From the NCBI GenBank assembly GCA_027924585.1, contig BSBM01000232.1, positions 24,773,501 through 24,837,500 of the forward strand: DNA of 64,000 bases, read 5' to 3'. Positions 12,001 to 24,000 of the stretch are shown here, piece by piece; within the stretch, counting starts at the first letter, position 1, and each line of letters starts with the position of its first letter. Made by a program: the position numbers and the translations under genes. The notes below the pieces were generated by a model. It did no database searches, was not told the DNA's origin, and was given only the letters and a program-made list of their open reading frames with translations. Source of the DNA: Larix kaempferi (taxonomy: Eukaryota > Streptophyta > Pinopsida > Pinales > Pinaceae).

Positions 12001-15000
12001 GTTTAGCTAGTTGAAGGCAGGAACAAAGGAAAGGGTAAAAATGAAATGAACAACCACAATGAAGAAAGAAGACAAGAAGTCTTCATGTTCATAGTGCAAA
12101 AATGAAGGACATGTTGAGGCCAAGTGTTGGAAACTTCATCTAGAACTGAGACCAAAGAGGTTCAAAAATCATAAGGGTAATAAGAAGACTACGGCTACAA
12201 TCCAATAGGATCTTCGATCAGATGTAGGTGAAGAAAACAAGATCATGACCATGGGAATACATGGTACATCTTCTTCTACTAGTTCTAGCACTAGTACTCA
12301 TTTTTTAAAATATGAAACTATGCATGATGAAAAGAAAAGAAGTGAGTTGTTCCATATTAGAATTATCTCAAAACATATTAAGATTGATACACTCTTTGAT
12401 AGTGGTTCGCAAGGTAATCTCATTTTTGAAGAAATTATTAAACTAAACCTCATTCAAAACCACATTCTTTAGGATGGGTATGTGAAGATGCTAAGTTATA
12501 AGTATCTAAACAATGTAAGCTCAGATTTTCATCCACTTATAAGTTCACAGATAAGGTAGAGTTAGATGTTGTACCACTTGATATTTGTGGAATTGTTTTG
12601 AGAAGTACTTATTTGTATGACAAGAAAGTTATCTTCTAAAGGGAGGAGAACAAGTATCATCTTACAAAGGATGGGATTGAGTATATTATAAGAGCCCATC
12701 GTGTGAAGACTAACTTGTCTCTTGTTACTACAAGACAAATGGAATGGTTTATAAATGCAAGCAAGCATTTTGTATTCATGATTGTGAAAGCTAAGGATGA
12801 TGATAAATCCAAATCCTCTCAGAGGATGTGATCTTAAACATAAGATGAATTAGTGAAGATTATTTGTAACTATGATGAAGTGTTTGAGGAACCACAAGAA
12901 TTACCTCCAAGAAGAGATATACAACATGAGATTTAGCTGTAGCAAGATGCACCTCTTCCTAACATTGACATGGATAGGTTATCTGTGATTGAGAATGAAG
13001 AAATAAAGAAGCAAGTTCAAGAGTTGCTTGAGAAAGGAGTTATTCAACCAAGTACTTCTCCTTGTGGATGGCCCATTGTGTTGGTACCAAAGAAAGACGA
13101 TACATGGAGAATATGTGTGGATTTTTGGGGATTGAACAAAATTATAGTGAAGAATTGTTACCCTCTTCCTTGTTGTGATGATTTATTTGATCAATTGAAA
13201 AATGCAACTTATTTCACTAAGTTAGACTTAAGAAGTGGTTATTTGAAGATGATATTTGGAAAATTGCTTTTAAAACAAAACAAGGTTAATTTAAACAGTT
13301 GGTTATGCCCTTTGGGTCGTGTAATGCTCTTGCTACTTTTGTGTGGGTTATGAATGATGTATTTAGGGTTAGTAGTAGGGGTACCTATACTTGCTACGGG
13401 GTTAGGGACTTCCCAGAGGTACCCTTCTGTATCAGATAATTCACCTGCGTAGCTGATACCTATATCATGAAAATCGAGGATGTAGCGCATAGAGGGGATG
13501 GGGTACCTTGATTTTGGGGACACTTGGAGACTGGGTACCCTGATTTTGGGGATGCAGGTGTTGATGACAATGATGCTGTAGATGTAGATGGCCTAGTAGA
13601 GATGGTTTGAGGAAGCCAAATGAGCTATGTTGTTCATTGTTCAATGTTTTTTGAATTTTCTATTTCATATGTGGAAATCCCATTAGGCAAATTTTGGATG
13701 TATTATGACAATGGACATATCATATCTATTATCGATATCAAATATGTAATTTGAATTTTCACATGGTTTTTCATATTCATACTCATGATTCATGATTTCA
13801 TATGTAATTTCCACTTTATATAAATGAACTTTGACGCAATGTGCATGTTTTACTATTTAGATAGTAACTTTAACTTGGTATATTAGACTTTATAGTGTTT
13901 ACTTGCTGAATTTTGAAAATAATTTGAATTTCATATGTACTACAATTTATATTTATATGTGTGTGTGTGTGTGTGTGATTTGAATTTCCACTTGGTTTTT
14001 CATATTCAGACTTATGATTCATAATTCATATGTAATTTCCAATTTATATAAATGAACTTTGACGCAATGTGCATCTTTTACTATTTAGTTAGTAACTTTA
14101 ACTTAGTATGTTATACTTTATAGTGTTTACTTGTTGAATAGTGAAAATGATTTGAATTTCATATATATATATATATATAATTTCAATTACCACTTGGTTT
14201 TTCATATTCAGACTTATGATTCATAATTTCATATGTAATTTGAAATTTCCACTTTATATCAATGAACTCTGGTGCAATGTGCATGTTTTACTATTTAGTT
14301 AGTAATTTTTTTTTGTTGTTGTAAAAGTAAGAGTTTGTATTACGGTAACAAAGTTACATTTCAACAAAACAGGGGGACTGGCAGTTTTGAGAAAACACCA
14401 ACCATCCACAATTCACCCACACTGATATAAAACAAAAACTACATATCTTCCACAGAGTATCCAGACCCGACCAACTTAGATCTAAACAACTACCTATTAA
14501 AAGACCAATCTCAGAAGTAATAAGATTGTAAACTAAGACATTGTAGACAGAGCTAACAAAACCGGAGTGATAACCGGAGAAGACCAAACAAAATTTCGGA
14601 CCCCAAAGCGAGAAGAAACTGCCCCAAGGAACACCTTACACGCCCGAGGAAGCATTCAGAGCCGGGTTGTGTAATGGGCAACGAGAACGGGCTGAGTCTG
14701 GAGTCGCGGAAACGGCCAAAGCAGGAACACAACGATCGACACCACCCGGAGACGGCCCTGGAACAAACGACAGTGGAATCCCAACCTTTGTAGCGATAAG
14801 GTCAATTTTATGATGCATTAAGGAGTAGTCCTGGTAATGGGCTTTCTAGGCACGAACCGGCTCCATATCGCCCGCGGCTTTGTTCTCCTGTTCCATGAGA
14901 GCGAAAGCCAAAAGGCCTTTAGTAACCCAGAATGTGGCCATCATTTTGTCATAGGCGGCTCGTAGTATTGCTAGGGTCCATGACCCACTCTCCAACCTCC

Positions 15001-18000
15001 TCGCGAAGGTCGCAACTAGACATGGTTTTCACACAAGCCCATAGGTCCTTCTCCGCTCTTGCCAATTCATCTTTAATAATTGCAGGAATGCGGTCACGGA
15101 AAAAATAAGCAGCCGCGAGGGCCTTCTTTTGCTCCCTCTTGGCAGGGGCCTTGCCCTTCAGAGGATCAGAACGGGCTTTTTGCTCCTTTTGTTTCCGCGG
15201 AGCCATCTTGAGGTGGACATAAACCCTCAACAGACTTCCCTAAAATACTCCACTAAGGTTGTCTAACCCAAAACTAACAGACAAGTCGAGAACCGAATAC
15301 AGGCTTAAAAGAAACAGCCTCGCCCTGCCTCTTATAGCAATTACCATCATGTCACCCGTAAATGCAGCGATAATGGTAGTCTTTTGAGCATTAATCTCCA
15401 TGATTTGCTTATGTCCTCGCCCTGAAGTGAGCCAAGGGGACGCCGATGTCATTGTCATTATCCAGGATTGGTCGTATGCTCTGGTCATAATGAATTGTTG
15501 CAGGCTGTACTAGTTCATGACCTCCGGGATTGAAATGGCTTGAGTTCTCAATCTCCGTGCCGAGGGTATTAATATCTCGCAATCAGTTAGTAATTTTAAC
15601 TTACTATGTTAGACTTTATAGTTTTTACTTGCTGAATAGTGAAAATGATTTGAATTTCATATATATATATATATAATTTGAATTTCCACTTGGTTTTTCA
15701 TATTCAGACTTATGAGTCATAATTTCATATGTAATTTCCACTTTATATCAATGAAATTTCATGCAATGTGCATGTTTTACTATTTAGTTAGTAACTTTAA
15801 CTTAGTATGTTAAACTTTATATATATATATATATATAGTACCCTTGACGTACCCAAGTCCCTTGTTATAAAAAGTGGTGTCTCGGTCCTCGTCTCCATCC
15901 CCATTCTCGTCCTCGAACCCAAGTTTCTTGGAAACTTAGTATTTAGGCCATTCATAGATGTTTTTGTAATAGTCTACTTAGATGATATATTGATTTTCAA
16001 TAAAAGTTGGGAAGACCATGTAAAGCATATTAGGAAAATCTTAGATGTCTTGAAAAAGGAGAAATTGTGCCTAAAAATATCAAAATGTGAATTTGGGGGA
16101 ACATTTGTAGTTTATTTGGCTATATAGTAGGGGGTGGTGAATTAAAAATCGATCCCTCTAAAGTTGAAGCCATTTTGCAGTGGCGTAAGCCTAATAAACT
16201 AATAGAATTTGTGAGCTTCTTGGGGACATTTTAGTTTTGGAAGAAGTTTAGTGCTAACTTTTCTTATATTTCATCTCCTTTACATGCTTTGATAAGTACT
16301 AAGTACGTCTTTCAATGGGGAGGTAAACAACAACAAATACTAAGTACGTCTTTCAATGGGGAGTTAAACAACAACAAACTTTTGAGACCTTGAAAGCGAA
16401 GATCAGTACAACCCCAATTTTCTAGCATTGCCAGATTCATAGTAGCCATTTGAGATTGAAATTGATGCAAGTGATTATGCCATGGGAGCAGTGTTAATAC
16501 AAAGGAGGAAATCGATTTGTTATCGTTCTGAGACCTCCACTGGTGCGGTAAGAAATTATCCTACTAATGACAAAGAATTGAATGCTTTGGTTCAGAGTGT
16601 GAAGAAGTGGAAACACTATTTGATGGGCAAAGAGACAATCATCCATACAGATCATCAACCTTTGTAGTATCTCCAATCACAAACCAAGCTACAAAAGTCA
16701 CGTCATTTCTAGTGAATGAGATTTTTGCAACTATTCCATTTGATCATTAGGTACAAGAAAGGTATACAAAACAAAGTTGTTGGAATGTTATCTACACCTT
16801 TTGTTAATGCATCCATTGTTTTACAACATAGTTCATTAACTCATGGAAGTTACATTGAACAATATGCTAGTGATGAAGATTTTAAGGATGTTTATGAAAC
16901 ACTAATCCACGGTAGTAAAGTGGAAGAATTGGATTATCATTTACATGACAAATTGATATATCATCTTGGTAAATTCTGTATTCCACTAGATGAAAGAGCG
17001 CATGTTATTAGAGAGGCACATACATCTCTCATTTCTGGTCATTTTGGTATATGCAAAATGATAGCTCAGTTACAATGCTATTGTCATTGGCCTCAAATGT
17101 ATAAAAGGTCGTGTGATGTGTTGTGCCATTAGCAATCAAGTAACAAAAAATTTGGTTTGTATATGCCACTTCCTGTACCTTCTTGTGTATGTTTTAGTGT
17201 GTTTGTGGATTTTGTAGGGGGTTTTCCTATGTCTAGGAAATGTCATGATTATCTATATGTTGTTGTTGATAGATTTAGCAAAATGTGTGCTTTCTTGCCT
17301 TGTAGGAAATAGGTAATAGGAGAAAGACCACAAATTTGTTTGTTTAGAATGTTTGGATTAATTTTGGTTTTCCCATGTCCATTGTCTTTGATTGATTGAG
17401 ATTCTCGCTTTCTTGGGGAATTTCAGTCAACTTTGTGAGAATCAATGGACACCAAGCTTCAGAAGAGCACTGCTTTTCATCCACAGGTCAATGGACAAAC
17501 ATATGATACACTTACTTTGAAGATATTATAAGAGGCATCCTAAACTTTTGGATGAACAGTTGTATTATGTACAACATGCCTATAACCGTGCTATACATTC
17601 TTCTATACAAAGGTCTCCTTTTGAGACATGTTTGGTTATTTGCCTAAGTCACCTTTGGACTTCACTCTTGGGAAAGATTTAGTGGTGGATGGATGTAATG
17701 ATGCAGATAAAGCCAAGAAGTTCATCCAGAAGATCCAGTTGGTTTATCTTGGGTATAGGAACAATTGGAAAGTGATAGATGCCCTATTGGGAAAATAGGC
17801 ATAAATGAACTGAAGACAAGAAGATAGGCGTTAAGCACATATTTCATTAACTCAAATGTTCAATATATACATTGATCATTGACCCTTGGATTTCATATTC
17901 CAAGAGGTCTCTTGGACTCTTCGGTGACTCTTGGTCTCCCTTGCAGGTTAATATTCCTCACACCGAGGATTAGACTCCAACAAATCCCACCTTAATCCAA

Positions 18001-21000
18001 AAGGTGTATATGAGTCCTAGAAAAAGAAGAGAGCTGAATAACTAGAAGTGGACAACTACCACCTGCTGAACATTTCCATCTTGACAATCCTTTGCCAAGA
18101 AAGTTAGCTAGAAGCTTGCACTAGATTCTGCGAAATACAAGTGCTCTTTGAAGGGGTGGTTTTGGATGACCACCAACCAAAGGGGCTAGCAAAAGCTGAA
18201 ATCTTCTGCTATGTGTGTCGTTTAAGGTTGACCACAAACTCTGGAACTTGGTGACAACACTCGCTCATAGGTTCTCTGGAACTTGGCTCGAAGGCTCAGA
18301 GGTTTTGTTTGGAATGTGGTTTTCTGGAGAGCTGAAAACAAGAAGTGAGCAACTACCACTTGCTGAACATTTCCAACTTGACACTCTATTGCCAAGAACG
18401 TTAGCTAGAAGCTTGCATTGGCTTCTGCTAAATGAAGGTGCTCTCGATATTGGTACTTTTAGGATGACCACCAACTTTGGAGCTCAGTCGAACATAGCTC
18501 TTCACAGGCTCGCTTGTACTCGTTCGCTTGTTACTGACGGTCTTCATTTCGCCCCTGTCAAGAACAATGTGAGGAGAGTATAGTCCCATTGTGTAAAAAC
18601 TAGACGCAAAACACATGAGTACTCTATGGCATGGTTCTGTTCTGTCTTCATATTACGTGCATCTCAAAATCAGGGATTTCTGAATTTGGTGGCCACCCAA
18701 ACTCACTTTGTCTTGGGCTTGCTTGATGTGACTTACTTGAAGAAGGCTATGAGTGTTTATTGTTAGAGGGACAAGGCTTCGAAACTTGAAGCCTCACATC
18801 ATGTTCCCCCCTGTCAGTTACAAAGTAAGAAGTAGTACAATATTATGCTGCAAGTTTCACTCTTGTAGGTTTCTTCAGCTTCACACACTGATATGAAGAA
18901 TGGTTGTGCTTCCCGCAATGCTGACATGGATGAAGATCAAAACACTAATCTTTCATATGGCCAACTCGGTCACAATGTTGGCATCTAGAACTCTGAATAG
19001 GTTGTACATCTGACATGGTTTCACTATTTTCTGGTAGTTGATAGGAATCACCTTCAAACAAAGGGTTATTCTGAACAAGCACTAGTTCAGGACGCTGATT
19101 CCTATATTGTGTATCTTCCTCTTTTGCTTTCAAATTTTGCAGTTGATTGATGACAGTTTGGACTTTGGAGTGGGTCTTTGCTGATTGTGATTGATTAAAC
19201 ATTGTGAGGACAGTTTAAGGCCTCCTTATGCAGGTAGGACCAAGTACAAAGACTTAATCAGACTGAGGGCTTCTTGTAACTGAGGGCTTCTTGTAACTCC
19301 GCCCTTTATAAGCAATATTTCAGCAAATTCAGACTTAGAAAGTGAGGGGTGTCGGTCTCAGCCGAAAATGCACCCACATACAATCTACAATTCAACTTTA
19401 CTTAGTTTTGGTACTATACAAAACACGCATGCAAGTACCAAACATACACAAGAACTTACAAGCAAAAACAATTGCAAGTTACATTTATGATTGTTGAATT
19501 GAGGAATCTGCTATACCTGAATGATGTGGATCTAGTTCTGCAACTTTCTTCTTTTGGAGCAGCTGTAGCAACAAGCTGCAAACTTGCTTGGATCCTTCAC
19601 ACCAAAATAATCTCGAATCTTCTCTGGAAGCTCACTTCTATCAATTAGCTTCAACTTATCTTCACAATGATGTAGGATAACTGATGGCTAGAGAAAGAGG
19701 TATCAATCTTGCACAGTGCATTTCAAGCAATTATGTGCACTATGCAGGTCTGCATACACATTCAGTCCACTCATGAGAACACAACTCTCCAAAGAGTCTT
19801 CACAATGAAGAAATCCGTGCAGTCTTCAATATGTAGCTCGAAAAATGTAGGGTACAACAGTCTTAACTCAGAGATAACTCCACCAGTCAACTTCTAAGTC
19901 AAAACACAGCTCTTCACAATTCACAAAAGAATGCAAACCAATTCTATGCATCCTTCCACTACAATGATACCAGTGTAAGAGTTTGCATGGGTAAATGCAA
20001 TTCTTCTACTTACAAAATACTTATTTACGTCGCTGCCTTCATGAATAGACATAAGACCAAGCTTGAATTCAACAATAGTTGCAACAATAAAATTGAGCAA
20101 TCGGTGCTCCTCACAATTTTTCACAATACCATAATTTTGAAAATGAAACTAATATTTCTAGGCAATTCATGCATAAACTTCAACCTTCACTTATCAAACA
20201 TAATTCTCATCAAAATGCACACATTACTTACAGTCATCAATCTGATTCACGCAACACATTTCTTGAGAATTCAACACAAAAGTCAATGGTTTCCACGAGG
20301 TCACTTCAATAGATATCACTGCTGTTCATGCATAGTAGTCTTCAAAGATTGCTTGCAGCTATTGAGTGATGAAGAAGCAACTTGCAACTTACTTCAAAGG
20401 AGAGGTTGCAACTTTCAAGAACTTTCTCTATGAATTCACCAACGCATGGATTCACATGAAGTCACATCACTAAAATATACCTCCTTCACATTATTAGTTC
20501 TGTCACCAGAGTAGCATTTCCCCAAAATATAGCAATCGAGCCACTCAAGGTATATACATGTACAAATGCGAAATATTCCCAAGCACTAGTTTATTCCAGT
20601 TCTCTTACATGTGTGGCATTCTTTGTCGTTTCCTCAACAATTCCACTCAATCAAAATATCTTGGCAAGAGGGAGTCTCTACAACTTGCCTGGTGTGTCAC
20701 ATGGTCTTCAAACGAAGAAATGGAAATTGTGTCCATATGATGTTGCGAAAGGGGCAACTCTTTAATCCATATCTTCTAGCCTCGTCATGGATTGTTCAAA
20801 CTTCAAACCCACACTTTTCACCACATAAAAAAGGATTAGCATTGTGTATCGGTCCAATGAAGGTTGACACAGTAGGTTTACCTGACCTTCACGTGGCGCA
20901 ACTCATAGCAAAAGGGTCTACACATGTCACCACTATGGCGCAACTCGATGCAATTCTTTGCACACAACCCTTCATGATGAGCAACCTTTACATGGAGCAT

Positions 21001-24000
21001 AAGAAGTCCAGATCAACATCGTGCAGAGATAATATGAATTTAGGGTTTCCCCCACGCCTCACGCGGAGATAGAATGGTCTTCACTTTAGAGGTCGCAGCT
21101 CCTTGACGTAGCTTCTCCACACACAACTTCATTAAAATTTTAGAGCGAATACACTCTATGCAATTTCCCAATGTAGAAATCCATGATATCCCCATCGCAC
21201 CAATTGTTCAATGCATTCAACAATATTCAGTCTTCACACTATGGTGGAAAGAAGTTTCAAGACAATCTTCAATGCAACTCCATTTGCCAAAAGAGACGGT
21301 GTTCATCATCAAGTGCTCAACTGCTTTAAGGTCACCCCAATCGACACCCTCAACAAGTTCAGAAAAGATCTGTCGAAGAACAAGTTCCCTGCTGACACTT
21401 TAATATGCACCTTCTAAAAAACCTTTCGTAAGGCTATCTCATCCACAATTTTCTCAATGAATACAATTTTATATATTCTTTACTCGTAATCCCATGGTTT
21501 ACCAATAGATCCATCAATGATAGATTGCACGCCATGGAGAACATATCGTTCATCGAATCCATCAACAGACAACACGCTTGTCATCCGATAAATATCTTCA
21601 CTCCGCTCATTTACCATTTTTCCCATCTACTCATTGATCTCATCAACATCCGAAGTTCCTTCACACACAATGTTCACAGATGATACTCCACTATCATATT
21701 ATAGAAATGGGGAGGTCATAGGTAGCAGTGGTCACGTTGCTGTAGTTTTTTCACGGTGCTCTCTTCACCATGGTCGCAGCAGACATGAAGGAGATGAGAG
21801 AGGGTAGAGCCCACTCAACGCAGCAGCAATAAACATTATTCAAAAGCTTACCAACTTGACCTATCTTGTGGAGAATAATGATTTCAGAGATGATTATGGT
21901 GGAAACAAAGATTGAGGATATCTTGTGGGAGTTGTTGCATTCACCATCAAAGATAAATCTGAGAGAGTCTCACGCCAACCACTAGGGTCTTTACCAACGT
22001 AGTTGCTAGTCAACACTTCAATACATCAAGATTCTCCACAAGACATTTTACAAAATGTAGCTCCAATGCATTAGACATTGTGGATGTACGCATGAGATAT
22101 CTTCATGGTGATGTATAAAAATTGATGCATTATGAACTCGAAAACATCCTCACAGTAATCCCAATGCACCATCTTGTATCCCTAAATTCAACAACCCAAT
22201 GATATCCTTTGCAGAAAATCTCTTAGGCGCTCCACATTCACATCAAACTAGGGAGAAAGCTTCTAAACCTCAATGCATACTCCAAGATTCAAATACTTCA
22301 TGAGAGGGAGGCGGAGATATGTATTTTGATCTCCACTTGGTAGAACATTGAGCCGTAATCCTTTCTACATGAGGCTTGAGTGAGTTTGAACGCTCACTTG
22401 ACTCTCATGCTTCCTTAGAATTCATGTTAACAACAGTTCTGAGCATGCAATGAAGACAGTGACAGAATAGAGGTCTAACGGTGCAGGTAGGTCTTGGAGT
22501 AACATAAATTTTTTCAAAATTATGACTTGAGTGTATGTAGCAAGAGGAATTTTTGAGGCAGAGATTATGCTGCAAACTTGGCAAAGGACAGACATACAGT
22601 ATGTCAAAATTAGGGAATCAAAGAGTACAGACCATAGGGTTCCACATGAGCCTGAGATGCTCTTAATTTGCTGTCACAAAAGAAGACATTGGTGGCTGAG
22701 GGTTGACTGTTCATTGTAGAGAAATGTAAAGGTTGCACCCGTAGAAGTTCTCAGAGATCGTACTCTATGCGGGACTTATGGTACCAGATTCCAAAATGTC
22801 TATGCAGAGAGTGCAGAAACGTACTACTGGAAGGAGAGGGCAGAGTTGGCAGTTCTGGTCTGAGAGTAGAGAAACGTCTCTCACATGCAGAGAGTATATG
22901 CCAGAATTAGGTTTGCAGGTGCATTTCCTTTCCTCACCCAGGTTTGAATAGCAGAATACAGATCTGACAACAGTGGACAGTGCAAATAGTTGGCAGGAGC
23001 TATGCAAAGAATATTGGCAGGCAATGGCAGAACCTTAGCACATGAACAAGATTAACAACGGCTCTGATACCACTGATAGATGCTCTATTGGGCAAATAGG
23101 CATAAATGAACTGAAGACAAGAAGGTAGGTGTTACACACATATTTCATTAACTCAAATGTTCAATATATACATTGATAATTGACCCTTGGATTTCATATT
23201 CCAAGAGGTCTCTTCGACTCCCGGGTAACTCTTGGTCTCCGTTGCACGTTAATTTTCCTCACACCGAGGATTAGACTCCACAGAAAGAGCCAAGCCAAGT
23301 ATAAGGCTAGGCATGACAAGCATTGGGTTGATCTTCACTTCCATGTTGGTGATCAAGTTTGCCTATACATTAGCAAAGAACGCCTTAAAGGTGAAGGTAA
23401 AAAGCTCAAGCCAATCAGGTATGGTCCATTTAAAATTTTGGGAAAGATTGGTGACAATGCTTTTCGGTTGGAGTTACCTCCATATATGCAGATGTCTTCC
23501 GTTGTTATTGTTGAAAACTTGAAACTATACAAGCCTCCTATGATCATGGATCAAGGTGAGAATGTTCAAGTTCCTTCTGTTGATGATTTTGCTCCTGAAT
23601 ATCTTGATGAGTTGCAGGAAGATGTTATTATTGATAAAGAGGGTGAGAACTTTGCGAAGAGGTGATGTGGAATGCCTTCATGTGGGTCTAAAAGGAATGC
23701 ATCCAAGTAAAGCACAATGGATGGAAATCAGAAAAGTGAGGGAGCTGTATCCTCACTTATTTTTTGTAATAAAACCAGACTTTTGGTGGCCCAAAAGCTT
23801 CTTAGTGGGGAGGAGTGATCTAGTAGGATCCGCACTAATCTGATGGCCTCATTCTTTGCAAAAAAAATCAATGTCCATATTGCTTTAAATCAGATTTGGA
23901 AGCGTCCATGCCAACCAAGCAAACTAGACGTGGTGTATTGAATGGAGAAGCACAAGCGTGCAAAGAGTGTTGGTGCTCAATCTTGGGGATGTTGGCACCA

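Larger units (their letters stand above)
13368..15938. mobile_element. DNA-transposon-like element E1 inside Gypsy-1 RT
   Basis: Flanked by the 9-bp direct repeat GTATTTAGG (13359-13367 and 15939-15947). Deleting it with one repeat copy restores [12 protein letters not shown] of the RT in frame, so the boundaries are well supported. It carries no transposase. Its left part is rich in GGTACC and TGATTTTGGGG motifs, its body is an about 200-bp tandem repeat, and its right part is rich in CTCGTC-like repeats. Clear terminal inverted repeats are not visible. An 8-9 bp duplication fits a hAT- or Mutator-like non-autonomous element; the superfamily is open. A relative lies at 35151-36278. Confidence 0.75.
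17773..23282 (-). mobile_element. Copia-2: small-LTR, apparently non-autonomous LTR element
   Basis: LTRs of about 210 bp (17773-17982 and 23074-23282), ends TGTTGGAG...ATCTATCA on the minus strand, TSD GAAAG (17768-17772 and 23283-23287), PBS at 23072-23061 and a polypurine tract GGTGGGATT next to the 3' LTR. Removing it with one TSD copy rejoins the Gypsy-1 integrase tail in frame. Of its 5.1 kb interior only a gag zinc-knuckle segment is recognisable (about 19340-18880); there is no protease, integrase or RT. It resembles TR-GAG/LARD-type derivatives. Confidence 0.9.

Noticed and set aside
13965-15836. (TG)n and (AT)n tracts as separate regulatory features
   Set aside because: They are parts of the repeating E1 unit and recur at the same place in each unit.
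18215-18583. 122-codon + frame inside Copia-2
   Set aside because: Crosses a duplicated non-coding segment and is antisense to the element; no domain.
19987-21403. several 60-153 codon + frames (19987, 20611, 21158)
   Set aside because: All antisense within Copia-2, in different frames, with no recognised domain.
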